A DNA stretch of 64,000 nt, from positions 1,932,101-1,996,100 of the forward strand of contig SCFE01000023.1 of the NCBI GenBank assembly GCA_004352715.1. Direction: 5' to 3'. Under the pieces are notes generated by a model. That model searched no databases. It was not told the DNA's origin and was given only the letters and a program-made list of their open reading frames with translations. The DNA comes from Hofstenia miamia. Its lineage: Eukaryota; Xenacoelomorpha; Acoela. A program made the position numbers and the translations under genes. This document shows, piece by piece, positions 42,086 to 54,688 of this stretch (positions are counted from its first letter, which is position 1; every line of letters begins with the position of its first letter).

Positions 42086-43329
42086 CATCATCCAAACAAA
42101 TCTAAAAGCTGCAAACATCAAACTAAGATGAGAATAATATCAAAGAAATGATGATTAGAAATATTGTATTTAGATCAATTAGATTAATTAAGATTTATTT
42201 GTATTATGCTACTAAGAAACAATATGTCTCAAAAATAAGAGATTAGTATCAGTTGATAATAATACTTTTTGGCAAAATGAGGGGGCGAAGTGGCTTCCAT
42301 TATTTTTAGCCACAATCTTGGCAGATGAGAGTTTAAATTTGAAATCAACAAGTACTTTTCTGGATTTACTATAAATAGAAACTAAAATCTGTAAGCAATT
42401 GATAAAGAATTTTATTTGGAATTCTTATTTTGTTCTACTATACAAGTTTGATTATTTAATATGATGTCAAGCTAAATGATTGGTGTTTAGTAGTCATTGG
42501 ATCCATCATTGAGATCAATTCTATGGTCTTTGTGCCAGACCACAAAAGGGCACTTAAGTTAGGTGTAGGAGTTTTTCTCTCATTTAGCTGACTAGTGATC
42601 ACTTAATACATGTATCAAAATAAATGACTTTGTAAACTGGTTGGATAGCCAAAACTTAGGTAATATATTAATATTATTTCAGATCCAAATTAGGTACCAA
42701 TAAATGACCAATAAATGTACTGAACATGTATTAATTTATAAATGTAAGTTAGGAAGCTGCTCAATACTAATGCATTTATTAAAGCCAATATATTTTGGAA
42801 ATGACTACATGTAATAATAATTAAGCAGCTAGTAACAAGTCCAGTTGTGAACAAATGAAACACTTCTACAAAATAGAGTCTAAGTTGAATTGTGTCATGT
42901 TGTGAGTATGCACTGAGCTAGGATAGGGTATGTCATAAACTGTATCAATGAGCTGAGATGTGGAACTCAACCAAAAGGAGCATCAAAGGATTGGTGAAAC
43001 TGGATGTGGAGATCAGCTTTGGGCAGATGCCCATTATTGATTGTTGGAGAGAATGCTGCAGGGCTGCATCACCTAAATAGTGAACAGTTAAATTCTAGTT
43101 ACATCAACAGAGACAAGCAGTATCTAATTTAGTAAATCCCTACCCACTGTAACAAAAGGATAAACCATAATGATATCTGGTAGAGGATGTTACAATATAT
43201 ATATATATATATATAACTAAATTTCATTTGTTACAATTCTTTCTTGACTTGAAAAACATTTAAGTTAACAAATAATTAATACTTAATGCTCTTTTTGATG
43301 ATTTCACAGTATTAATCCTGAAATTCAAT
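42086..43329. other. CpG-free AT-rich DNA, nothing recognised
   Basis: A (TA)n run lies at about 43194-43215. There is no coding pattern on either strand and CpG is almost absent. Confidence 0.5.
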
Positions 43330-43592
43330 TGTAGAATCACTGGGTTGAATCTAGAGAGAACTTTGCCAGAGAAATTAGTATCAAAGCAGAAGGTCACTGA
43401 TGTGAACATTTACTAGAGCAACAGTGATTCTAGCAAACAAGATAACATGATTAAAATTTTTCTCTATTTACAGATGCTTGGGGTCTTATATACAATACAT
43501 ATTTACAATATTTACAAACATGAAAACAACTAGTCATCATGAAAAGCATGTGATCTGGCTGATAAATAACAACAGCTACCAACTGATGTACA
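43330..43592 (-). repeat. Solo LTR (short family), minus orientation
   Basis: The plus strand runs from TGTAGAATCACTGGGTTG to CAACTGATGTACA, with CAAT on both sides. The inner GTCTTATATACAATACATAT corresponds to the TATA region of the copy at 33884. Confidence 0.7.
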
Positions 43593-44570
43593 CAATTATG
43601 CTTAAGTTTACATTAATCTAATTAGTATAATCCACTTTAAATAAATAAGATTGCTTAATAATGAAATCAACTCTAACTAATCTTACACACAAACACAATT
43701 AAGTTGTATAAAATTTTGTACAAAACTCAAATAATATTAATAACTAGGAATACAAGTATATTATGATGCAAAAAGCATTGTGAAATACCAAAGAAGTTTT
43801 GATTAGCATAAGTAAGCTATTCTTGTAAGCAGAAATTTTACTGAGTGAAGTTAATAAATTTCATCCAATATTGCTTAAGAGCATGTAATAACTTGACTTG
43901 TCTATAACTTTTCTCTTTGATCTCTTTTTTTTCTCTCCTGAGTTTTTTATGTCATTTTCACTTTCTTGATTCTTTTCTTTGTTTCATGATTCTGACCAGT
44001 AATGTTTTGTTTGACAGCAAATGAATATTGCTAGCATTCACTCATATTTTCTACTGTCACAGAACTATGTTTTTTTTGTCATCATTTTCTTTTTAAAAGG
44101 TTTAAACATTAGTTTCATTTGTTACAATTAATCAAAACAAAAAAATATTCCATTTTCAGATTGACACTTGCTATTGATGGTGCTAATAAATTTGGGTCTG
44201 GCTACAATTCAATAATCTTAACCCTGGAGGTGACTAGTAGTTTCTAGCAGCCAATTTCCCTAATTGTAGTTGCATGTTAAGACTAGTTGCACTGTTAGTT
44301 TATAATACTTGGCACTTTGATGAATGCATTTTAGCATCAGCCTGATGTTACTGAGTTTGATATTTATGCTTTGAGTTTAAGAATTTTTTAATGAAATTTT
44401 TAAGGTTTTCTAAAATTTCAAAAAATTCTGAGTATTTATGTTAAGCACTATTAATTTTCAAGAGACATAAAAAATGAAGTTCAAAATAATTTGATCTTTT
44501 AAAATATTTTTAGTGAATTTTCAATTAAGCTTAAGCTTGTAGATTAATGATGTGCTTTCCAAATTTCTAC
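43593..44570. other. CpG-free AT-rich DNA, nothing recognised
   Basis: No repeat ends or reading frames of interest were found. Confidence 0.5.
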
Positions 44571-44748
44571 TGTAACATCACTGGAATACATTTATATCAG
44601 CTTGCTAATAAAACATAACTAAAACTGTTCTTTATTTACAAGTAATTCTTGGTCTTATATACAGTGAGTTATAAACATATATATACCAATAACAAGCTTG
44701 ATTAAAAACACTTGCTGTGGCCAATAAAAATGCAGCACCAATGTTACA
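44571..44748 (-). repeat. Solo LTR (short family), diverged copy
   Basis: TGTAACATCACTGGAATAC to GCACCAATGTTACA. In reverse complement the end TGTAACATTGGTGCTG and TTATTGGCCA match the start of the 33884 copy. Flanks CTAC and CTAG differ by one base. Confidence 0.55.
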
Positions 44749-45004
44749 CTAGCATCAAGTTTTGTGAACTCATTTGGGTTTGAATTTTTAATATCCAATT
44801 ACTCAAAATTCTAACAGCACTTTCTAGATATTTTAACTATTCTGATTTTATTCAAACTCCATTGCTTGCTTTGTTTGGTGTTTGATAGTTTTCACCAAGT
44901 TATTGAATTGAGCATTTTTAACATTTTGAGTACTTAAAAATACTATTTCTGATCTTCCAAATGCACAGTATGGGGAAATACATTTTCATACTTAAAGAAT
45001 TGAA

Positions 45005-45485
45005 TTGTATGTACACAATTCAAAATATACACACTTTTTAAGCAATTATATTGAAATCAGTGATAGAAACCACAATTTGCATAGTAGTATTAATTGTCCA
45101 GATTTATTTTCATTTAAAGCTCCTAGATTATGGAATGACTTAAATCTAGAAATAAAAATGGAACAAAATGATACACATTTCAGAAGAAAAATTAAAAAAA
45201 ATTTATTATCCAAACAATCACTATTAGGAATATCAAACAAATTAAGGGTTAGTTTTGTTCATATTGTCATAATGATTTGCTATGTTGATCTCATGGTTCC
45301 CTATGTTGGTTTCAAGATTTTGTATGTTGATAAAAAGTACCAACCCACATGGACAGATTTCATTTGACATTTGAAATTTACCCTCTTTAAGTAATGGTGC
45401 ATATTTTTAATTTTGTAAATATACATGTATAGTAGTTTGTAGTATTTGTTTGTTGGTTTATTTTAGCAATAAATTTGCTTGACTC
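45005..45485 (+). pseudogene. LINE ORF2 C-terminal fragment with 3' UTR
   Basis: NHNLHSSINCPDLFSFKAPR followed by LWNDLNLEIK and FRRKIKKNLLSKQS is the typical end of Jockey/CR1-like ORF2 (APRLWN-LP-EI). Translation continues to 45367. AATAAATTTGCTTGACTC near 45468-45485 may be the 3' end. It is 5'-truncated and lies at the right edge of the CpG-poor block. Confidence 0.65.
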
Positions 45486-45489
45486 TTTA

Positions 45490-46430
45490 ATGGTTTACTG
45501 AATATTCAGGTAAAGCAAAAGTGGGTTATAATGTAATATTCATTTAATATTTATATTTCTAGACTTTTAATAATTGAAAAATTGAAATATATGTTTAGCA
45601 TTGTGGTTCAAATGTATGATCTTTATATATCACAACAAAAATTTAAATAAATTACATTTTGAAACAAATGAAATGCAAAATGCATCAAAAATTCATGCTT
45701 TATATCATATACTTAACTAGAAATATGAATTGTAAGTACACTTTCTCAATGGAGTTGATTATCAATTTATTGATTTAAACTATTGCTTTTTAGTTTTTAG
45801 CCTTTTTTTCATTTAGCCCATTTAAGCTCACATCATATAAATTTTAACCCTTAATGTCCTATCAAGTTGTTATCGATTTTAAATGCAAGCAAAGTATTCT
45901 CTCAAATCTGTATTTACATTCGACGAAAATACTTTAATGTTAATTGTTTGAAATTGCATTAAAGAGCCAAACAATTTGGTTACTACGTGAATTTTTCAAC
46001 TTTTCATTTTGAACGTATTTAATAGTTTTATTAATTTTACATTTCAAAAGGAGTGCATGTAGCTTTAATGCTATGTAGTATTTTCGTAGATATAAAGTGC
46101 TTACTTACTGATGTGGTAAATATTGAGTGTCAGAAAATAACAAACCAAGGACCTACATTCTTATATTTTTACACATGGGATGGGAGATAAAATTAGATTG
46201 TAGCACATTTCTTCGGATAATCAAAATATTTGGAAAATAAAATCTCATCTCATTGTTCGCTTTAAATTATATGATTAAGTTTCCTCAAAAAGAAATAAAA
46301 TATTTTTTCAACAAAAACAAGTTACTAAAATATCACTTCTGGAAAAAATGTTTTGCCCCTCCCTTAAGAAGTTTCTTGCGGCGCCCTTGATTGCCCTTTA
46401 GGCTATTGCACCTTTGTGATCAAAATGGTA
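45490..46430. other. Spacer at the CpG-poor/CpG-normal boundary
   Basis: No gene is seen. CpG reappears from about 45870 (TTATCGATT, ATTCGACGAAAA, CTACGTGAA). Confidence 0.55.
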
Positions 46431-46939
46431 ATTACAATCGAACAACCAGTAGATTTCAACCAATAAATTTCAAAATGAGATACTTCATTAAATCTACTAA
46501 GCAATTATGATTTGTTGAGTAAAACATAATTCAAGAACGTGTTAATTGACAAAATTGTCAAATCGATTGCTTTAGAATTGTGTCCTGTTAGGAGCAAAAC
46601 AAGTGAAATGATCCTGCTTTTGATCATTGCTTTATGAAGAATCCGTTAAATGACACTACATAAGCAAAGATTCAAATGGAAACTAAAAAAGGCGATTTCT
46701 CGTTTTGAATCAATTTGCACAAAATGGGTTCTTGCACTATACATGCTTCAATTATAAAAGTCCCTATGTTGAGTCGCATATAGATGTTCAATAAGTATGA
46801 AAATGTATAAGTTTATACTTTATACATAATGCATATAACATTTTGAATAAATTTATTTAAATTTTCAGTAACAATTGCATAACGACAGGCCCATGATTAT
46901 TGCACCCACCGATCCTGTACATCCGCAATGTTCAAAATA
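46431..46939. repeat. Dispersed repeat R1, copy split by a TIR element
   Basis: It aligns to 9840-10345 and continues after the inserted element at 48312-48510, where the ATTTATGCAACGCTTTCACG stretch matches 5671. The insertion lies inside R1, so R1 is older. Confidence 0.65.
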
Positions 46940-47205
46940 AGCGAACTCGTAGAATAGCGACACGCGTAACACGCGGACTAAATGAACACTAATTTAGGGT
47001 CAAAAACGATAAGAAATACAATAAAATATAATCGATACAGACCGATACCTTGTCATAATTCAGCATGTGTATCACGCGGTAACACGCGATAGCACGCGGT
47101 ATATATTTAAGCAATATAGCATATAAAACCACGAAGTTATATAAAAATAATTATCTTTAACTAAAAAATCACAAAATATAATCGTATAATTAAGCAAATT
47201 TAACT
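46940..47205 (+). repeat. Left TIR with phased CACGCG motifs
   Basis: Near the end are two motifs (CACGCGTAACACGCGGAC). About 100 bases further in are three at exact 10-base spacing: CACGCGGTAA, CACGCGATAG, CACGCGGTAT. They are G+C-rich islands in AT-rich DNA and likely protein-binding sites. Confidence 0.85.
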
Positions 47206-47344
47206 TTTGATTTAAATGAAGTCTTTATCTTAAGTGTGAAATATCTTCATTAATTGGAATAACAATTGTCCTTTTTGCTCTTTTACAAGCAAAATACATA
47301 TGAATTCAATTGATCACAATTTTTGAAGAAAAATGTGTATAATA

Positions 47345-47655
47345 CAGTTCAGGGTTTTCAAATCAAGTTCGAGTTTTTACGTTACGAGTTCGAGTATTTT
47401 CTTAAAGAAAATTCTGAGTTCGATCGAGTTTTCTTCTATTTCCGAGTTTGTTTGGTAAAAACATTTATTGTACAGTCATTCTAAGCTAAAAAATAGTTGT
47501 TTGCGATTGGTAAAGAAATTGAAATTTAATTTTTACGGTAGTTTCGTTCGTGTTCGAGTTTTGATGATTTCTCTTTCGAGTTCTTATGATCAAGTTTTGC
47601 GAGCTTTTTCGAGTTTGAGTTCTTAACATTCCGAGTGCTCGAAAACCCTGATAGT
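47345..47655 (+). repeat. Dispersed repeat R2, CpG-intact copy
   Basis: CAGGGTTTTCAAATCAAGTT through TTCCGAGTGCTCGAAAACCC, rich in TCGAG and GCGAG words. The decayed counterparts are at 24925-25290 and 35938-36110. Confidence 0.8.
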
Positions 47656-47999
47656 TATTTTAAATAAGCCGTAAATTTCAATTTAATTAATTAATATAGT
47701 AATATGGATTTTCAAAATTGTATTATTAAGTACAATTTTCATTTTATTATATTACAAACTAAGGTTTATTAAGGTTTGGTTTACTATTTAATCGATAAAA
47801 TAATCAAATTTTTGTTTAGGGTTATTGCTAGATTCTGAATAAGATTAAAGCTCGTAACGAATGACAACTCATATTATTTTAATATATAATCGCTTAGAGT
47901 GTATAAGAATTTTCATTGTAATAGTGTTTTTCGGTGAGATTTTTTTTCGCTGAAATTTGCTGAAGAAGCCCTTCGCACTAATGAAGAAATTTACTAAAA

Positions 48000-48311
48000 A
48001 TCAAAACTTAATTTAAACCAAAAGTTTATAGATTTGCTTAATTATACGATTATATTTTGTTATTTTTTAGTTAAAGATAATTATTATTAAATGACTTCGT
48101 GGTTTTATTTGCTATATTCCTAAAATATATACCGCGTGCTATCGCGTGTTACCGCGTGCTACAAATATGCTGAATTATGACAAGGTATCGGTCTATATCG
48201 ATTATATTTTAAACTTTTTGAGTATTTTATTGTATTTCCTATCGTTTTTGGCCCTAAATTATTGTTTATTTAGTCCGCGTGCTCCGCGTGTCGCTATTCT
48301 ACAAGTTCGCC
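48000..48311 (-). repeat. Right TIR of the MULE-like element
   Basis: This is the reverse complement of the left TIR, carrying the same 10-base-phased CACGCG triplet (plus strand CCGCGTGCTATCGCGTGTTA) and an outer CGCGTG pair. Confidence 0.85.
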
Positions 48312-48540
48312 TTCAAAATATATTTATAACAATATTGGCGAAATGTATATTTATACCTTAAAAATTTATGCAACGCTTTCACGCTAGCTATAAATTCGGT
48401 ACTAATCGGTTCATAAAAAATCAAAATAAAACTATGAAGTCATATAAAAGTACAAAATATAACAAAATATTTAAAGAAATCCATAGAATTTCGGCTTAAA
48501 TCAAGGCCTTACCTTATATGAAATATATATATATATATAT

Positions 48541-49018
48541 NNNNNNNNNNNNNNNNNNNNNNNNNNNNNNNNNNNNNNNNNNNNNNNNNNNNNNNNNNNN
48601 NNNNNNNNNNNNNNNNNNNNNNNNNNNNNNNNNNNNNNNNNNNNNNNNNNNNNNNNNNNNNNNNNNNNNNNNNNNNNNNNNNNNNNNNNNNNNNNNNNNN
48701 NNNNNNNNNNNNNNNNNNNNNNNNNNNNNNNNNNNNNNNNNNNNNNNNNNNNNNNNNNNNNNNNNNNNNNNNNNNNNNNNNNNNNNNNNNNNNNNNNNNN
48801 NNNNNNNNNNNNNNNNNNNNNNNNNNNNNNNNNNNNNNNNNNNNNNNNNNNNNNNNNNNNNNNNNNNNNNNNNNNNNNNNNNNNNNNNNNNNNNNNNNNN
48901 NNNNNNNNNNNNNNNNNNNNNNNNNNNNNNNNNNNNNNNNNNNNNNNNNNNNNNNNNNNNNNNNNNNNNNNNNNNNNNNNNNNNNNNNNNNNNNNNNNNN
49001 NNNNNNNNNNNNNNNNNN
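48541..49018. other. Assembly gap in a (TA)n tract
   Basis: TA repeats flank the gap on both sides. Reading frames crossing it are meaningless. Confidence 0.95.
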
Positions 49019-49029
49019 TATATATATAT

Positions 49030-51153
49030 CGCGTTTAGGGAAGGGGCGACCCCCCCCCTTTTTCTGCTAAAAACAGACAATTGCATTTTTTGTACGGTTA
49101 TTTTTTTTCAAAAAACTTTTTTCTGCAAATTTTTTTCAGTAAAAATAGGTGTCACAGCTCCCCGTTTTAATATATATAATCAATAAGCCTGTCAACAGTT
49201 ACTAACAATTTGCGCGGAACTATTTTCAATGTGGAATGATGCTCATGCGATCACACCGAAGACGCGTGAGCTAATTTGGGGTCTGGGAGCCCAGCCCCTA
49301 GGCAAAACTATGAGAATTTAAGATACAATTCCGAGCATTCCGTGCAAGTCAAGAATACCACTTTAGAAATATCAGAGATATCAACAGCAGATACAATTGT
49401 TATAATTAAAAAAACATTTATTGATTAACTTGGACCATTTGTATTTAAAAAAGAAGTAAATGAAGAAATCTAGGCATTTAACATGTACTATTTGTTCGGC
49501 ACAGATTTCATATGAAAACAAGTACACTTATATACACAAAGAAACTTGTATAAACGACTAGAAAATGAACTTACATGAGAGTTTATGAAATTTAATATAA
49601 CATTTTTCAAATTTGTTGAAAAAATATGACCCGACCTCCCTGTTTTTATTACGTATTTTTACAAATCTCGAGACCCATCCAAAATTTCACCAAAACCGCG
49701 GGTTTCCGCGGAAGATTGACAGACTGAATCAAACAAAAAATCAGGTTAACTATTATCACTTCTGAAAAAAAGATATTGTCAAATGTCATTTTTAAGCAGT
49801 AGTGGCGTGTTGCATTATGACCAGATTGGACCACACCAAATGTATAAGTATATTCTTACGTTTTTTATTTTCAGCTATTATTACATTGATACATGAATAA
49901 ATTTGCTCATAATTTTGAGGACACTCAATGATAAATATAATATGATCTCTAACACTATATAAGCCAAACAGCAGACTTTTTAAACCAGGAATCGGAAATA
50001 TAAAAATCTAGATTTCAAAGATGGTCACCCATTTTCTTATGACTGACATTGCAATTAATATAATAGGCTTTGCCGTGTTTGTGTTTGTTCTATTTGTATA
50101 TATTGTCAGTGCTAGGCAGCCCAGTGCTTAGTAAAATGAAATTATGTTAAATTCATTTTGAAACAATGATTTTGAGTTTAAGAAGGTTGAAATAGGTATT
50201 AGAAAGTGATTTTTTTTATGTGATCTTCATCTAATATCTTTATAGTTTCTTGATATATTCACCTCAAAATATGTAAACAACATGAACTTTCTATGCAATT
50301 CGAGAATTTGCCAAAATGGTTAAAATATTCAAGCAAGCATTTGTCAGTATTTTAGTAAAATCGTAAAAAGAGGCGGATCCTAGCATACTATATATTTTTT
50401 GATAGAGCAACACCAGGCGCAAGTTGTCTTCAGCTTTAAATATTAGCTATAACATTGAATGGGCTGAATATAAAAAACCTGTAAGATTTGGAAAGCTTTT
50501 ACAAATTTGGCTATTTTTAGTAGGCATATAGCTTGTTCAGTATTATCCTATCTACTAAAAATTAAAGTATAATTCGATTTTTCATCGATAAATCTAGAAA
50601 CAACCTTTTTCGATTTTGAAAATTTTAGGGCGTCTGTAAGTAATATTCGTAAAATAGCTTAATTTTTAAAATTTGTCAGCTTTGAGGAGATAGGCGTTTG
50701 AAGTGACATTTAATGTAGAGTGGTTAAACAGAGAAAGTTCGTCTGACGGCTCACACCAGCTTATGTAGGCACTACGCACTATTGCATTAATTCCGAACAC
50801 TTATTTCACGAAAGGTGTACTATTTCAATTTATTCCACCTTTGCAAACGTGCTCAGTGTTTGATTGGCCGTTGGTTTACAATATTGCGTACGTATTGTTT
50901 AAGAGAAAGGTGGATGGAGACAATTTGGTCCTCCTTCTGATGAACAATTCTGATTGGGTAAATTGTACATTCGGACCTCAGTGCCAAGCAGCCAAAAATT
51001 GCATTACAAATTGTACTTACTGCTGTAATGTTTGTTTTTATTTGTTAATATTTTGCCATTTAAGAAAACTAGCTGTCTACATGTACATTGTTTTTGTAAT
51101 ATCGTACTCTATTTATTTAATTCAAAATTGGGGTAATAAATTAATATTGATTG
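49030..51153. other. AT-rich DNA, no convincing gene
   Basis: C- and T-rich runs lie near 49050-49170. A 106-codon plus frame at 50841-51161 has no recognised motif and I do not call it. No RNA gene or repeat border was found. Confidence 0.45.
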
Positions 51154-51441
51154 TCATTTAATATTGTATTTTTCAAGGTGGATCAAGTCCACCTTGCCCA
51201 CCCATAGCAAAGTGTACACGCCAAATAAACAAATATTTATTGCAATAAAAACGTATAAGCATCCATTTATGAAATAATAGGTTATATTCATTCCACCATC
51301 TGTACAACGATTACAGCTTATGTCGCATGAATCCAACGAATTTTCGTTTATCTCTTTGTATTCTTGACTAGGAGGCTGATATGATCTTTGGTCAATATGC
51401 TTGCCGAATATGTTCCATGAGTTAATATGAAGATCGCTCAT
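51154..51441 (-). CDS. Possible small membrane protein or 5' exon, unknown
   Basis: This 95-codon minus-strand frame has an initial ATG at 51441. A polar, Ser/Asn-rich N-terminal half with four cysteines (CDISCNRCTDG) is followed by one strong hydrophobic segment (LYVFIAINICLFGVYTLLWV), consistent with a single-pass membrane protein. A potential splice donor (AAG then GTGGAC) lies right after the membrane segment, so it may be a first exon. No homolog is recognised and chance cannot be excluded. Confidence 0.3.
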   Translation of the reverse strand: MSDLHINSWNIFGKHIDQRSYQPPSQEYKEINENSLDSCDISCNRCTDGGMNITYYFINGCLYVFIAINICLFGVYTLLWVGKVDLIHLEKYNIK

Positions 51442-52371
51442 TTGGGTGACTATTAAAACAATTTTTTGAATAACAAGAATTTATTACATGATTGCTCTCA
51501 TCCCTGAAATTCAGAAATTATAATATTCAGATCGTACATTTTGAAAATACGAAATTTATTTTATGGATATTTGAATTTTGCATTTTCAAAATGTTGTATT
51601 GGCGGAGAAACTCTGGCTAGTCTCTTCATATTTTGCCAAATTATCAGCTTGCAGTTCTTTTATGAATACTAAAGCATAGCTGCAACACATTGGTTTCTGA
51701 ATTACCTTCAGGAAATAAATAGGATGGTAGCAATAGAGCAATTATTTAGTTGCTGTTATATTTTTAGTTGTTTTATCGAATTGTTTATTGTTTATAATTG
51801 ATGTGAAATTGCCAACTACCTAACCTGAAATATTCGTTTTCAAACGCGCGTTGCTTTTACAGTTTTATGACAGTGTATGACATTTCAGGTTGTTTTATTT
51901 TCCTTTAGAAACAATCCAAGAAGCTACAGAAGATACCTGTAAATGACATCAATAGAGAGCTATTCCGAATATAATTTAGAATTACTTGCACTTAAGATTT
52001 TTATATAAAATGTATTAGTTTAAAATAAATGTATCAATGCCATTGTAATATATCAAACCTTGTAATGTAATAAATACATAAAGTTCACAAATGATTTGAT
52101 TTCAGTGTTTCATAATTATGCTTCAATTTTTTGATGACACGAGTTGAGCCTAAACTCAAAAGCAGAAGCATTCGACATGCCTTCCAAGCTCATTCACCAA
52201 TATTAAAAGGGTATGACTTTTTTTAATTACCTGTTTATTCATATATGCAATAGCAACAATTATAGTTTCAATTTATGGATAGAATTTATTCGAAACTTGC
52301 TAGAAGTATCTTAAGAATCATAGTAAGCTCTGTATAAGATCATAACCCCTCATCATTTGAAGTAATGCACT
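51442..52371. other. AT-rich DNA, nothing recognised
   Basis: No coding pattern or repeat ends; it stops at an N gap. Confidence 0.5.
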
Positions 52372-53075
52372 NNNNNNNNNNNNNNNNNNNNNNNNNNNNN
52401 NNNNNNNNNNNNNNNNNNNNNNNNNNNNNNNNNNNNNNNNNNNNNNNNNNNNNNNNNNNNNNNNNNNNNNNNNNNNNNNNNNNNNNNNNNNNNNNNNNNN
52501 NNNNNNNNNNNNNNNNNNNNNNNNNNNNNNNNNNNNNNNNNNNNNNNNNNNNNNNNNNNNNNNNNNNNNNNNNNNNNNNNNNNNNNNNNNNNNNNNNNNN
52601 NNNNNNNNNNNNNNNNNNNNNNNNNNNNNNNNNNNNNNNNNNNNNNNNNNNNNNNNNNNNNNNNNNNNNNNNNNNNNNNNNNNNNNNNNNNNNNNNNNNN
52701 NNNNNNNNNNNNNNNNNNNNNNNNNNNNNNNNNNNNNNNNNNNNNNNNNNNNNNNNNNNNNNNNNNNNNNNNNNNNNNNNNNNNNNNNNNNNNNNNNNNN
52801 NNNNNNNNNNNNNNNNNNNNNNNNNNNNNNNNNNNNNNNNNNNNNNNNNNNNNNNNNNNNNNNNNNNNNNNNNNNNNNNNNNNNNNNNNNNNNNNNNNNN
52901 NNNNNNNNNNNNNNNNNNNNNNNNNNNNNNNNNNNNNNNNNNNNNNNNNNNNNNNNNNNNNNNNNNNNNNNNNNNNNNNNNNNNNNNNNNNNNNNNNNNN
53001 NNNNNNNNNNNNNNNNNNNNNNNNNNNNNNNNNNNNNNNNNNNNNNNNNNNNNNNNNNNNNNNNNNNNNNNNNNN
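52372..53075. other. Assembly gap, 704 N
   Basis: The right edge is a (TA)n tract. Confidence 0.99.
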
Positions 53076-53089
53076 ATATATATATATAA

Positions 53090-54688
53090 CAACATTGTGC
53101 GCGATCGCATCAGTAAAAGTTTAGTTTTATCTACAAGTAAAGTATGTGTAACTAAATCCTATCCGGAGAGGGGAGGGGCTGTATCCTTAAGTATTATCAC
53201 GCAGGTCATTCTCGACATTCTACATGGGGATATAACGTTTCTCTTTGAAAGAGTTTGGTTACTTCGTTTCGTTCATGTTCTAAATTGATGATTGAATTAA
53301 ATTCCAACTTCGGCATACAACTCCTCGCAATTTGTTTCTAATGTTTTGTTGAAAGCGTGCAGTGGCATTATTCGCTGTAATACTCAGTACCGGCTTTAAG
53401 TTGGGGGCAAGGAGAGCGAATGCCATGGGCCCCGGGCTTTTGGGGGCCCCGCACTAAATTAACAGAGAAAAGTAGTTAGTAAATTTTAGAAAAAAGAAAT
53501 AGAACATTTTAGTAAAAGAGTAAGAAAAAGTCTTTAAAAATTATGTCCTAAATAATAAATAAGTTTTAATTCAATTAGTTTCCAAAATACAAGGAAAATT
53601 TTTTATAAATATAAAAAATACAATGTAACTACTTATTATAACCTATTACTATATGTATAACATAATTCTGCAGTTGTTTCAATTTTTCTTGCAATCTAAG
53701 ATTTGATTGGTTGACAAAATATTTCCAGAACTGTATTAAGCATATTTTAAGCTTGACAAGTAGAAATTATATAGTTAGGATGTTACGTTATTTTTAATAT
53801 ATTATTTGAATTTCTACATTATTTTATGTTTCATTATAATATTAAAAATGAAAACAATAATAACAGTAATTGTATTATTATATGCAGTGGCAAGAAACGA
53901 ACTTCAATTATTTCTTTAATTGTTAAAACACAGGATGTAATCATCTTAGCTTTGAAATTCAGACCATTTTTTGCAATAAAATATATTCAGGGAACTGATA
54001 GGAACTAAGTAAAAATTCTCTTGTTCTTGAAACAATCATTCCCTTTAAACTAACTAAAAAAATCTTTAAAAAATTGGATGATCTGTTTTATAGTAACTTA
54101 AAAATATCTTAAATTTAATATTGCTCTCCAAGCCTATAGTTTTTTAAAGTTGCTTAAAGATATGTTAAGATACTAAATGATTTCTAAAAATCTATCATTC
54201 TTTTTAAAATGTTAAATATGTTTGTAATATCCTCAAATTGCAATGTATAAACTTACTGAAACTGCTTTTTGGAATTAGAACTGATATCTTAAACTGTTGG
54301 GAGGCAATTATATGCAATTAACTGTAATTATATTATCGAGCAAAAATGATATAACTATATACATATATATTTTGCAAGCTCTATAATTTCCCAACAAATA
54401 GCATATGTAAGCACAGATATCATTACTTTTTCAGGTCACTTATAGGTCATATTTTGCCCCAGCCCTGCATATACTGGTGAATGGAATTTTTTTGCCTACT
54501 TTCTAGTAGATGCTAGTTGAAAAAAATACGTCAGCTACTCTTGTATTTATTGCAAGTATATAGCAAAATATTGCTACATGTTGTTAATGTATATTTTCTA
54601 CATTTACACTTTCCATAATGAGGGAATTTTGCTTAGTACATAAAATAATTACATTTATAATTTCTGAAAAATATAATTAATTTTTATA
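53090..54688. other. AT-rich DNA with one G/C-rich palindromic patch
   Basis: Near 53420-53455 GGGCCCCGGGC and GGGGGCCCCGC form a short G/C-rich patch of the kind seen at transposon ends. No partner end was found and the rest is featureless. Confidence 0.45.

Larger units (their letters stand above)
46940..48311. mobile_element. Non-autonomous MULE-like element with long TIRs
   Basis: It is flanked by a perfect 9-bp duplication TTCAAAATA (46931-46939 and 48312-48320). The ends read AGCGAACTCGTAGAATAGCG and, in reverse complement on the right, GGCGAACTTGTAGAATAGCG. Inverted repeats extend about 265 bases at high identity, with one 18-bp indel. The interior (47206-48010) has no transposase but contains an R2 repeat copy (47345-47655). 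The 9-bp duplication and long TIRs fit the Mutator superfamily, but the termini differ from the 10.6-14.7 kb MULE, so another transposase would be needed. Confidence 0.85.

Noticed and set aside
22630-45870. Horizontal transfer or contamination as the cause of the CpG-poor block
   Set aside because: R2 and related LINE pieces occur both inside and outside the block, which favours one genome with regional deamination.
48146-48361. 71-codon frame in the right TIR of the 46.9-48.3 kb element
   Set aside because: It crosses the TIR border and is not conserved in the left TIR copy.
50841-51161. 106-codon plus-strand frame rich in Cys and hydrophobic residues
   Set aside because: No recognisable motif, no splice context, and it overlaps an equally plausible minus-strand frame.
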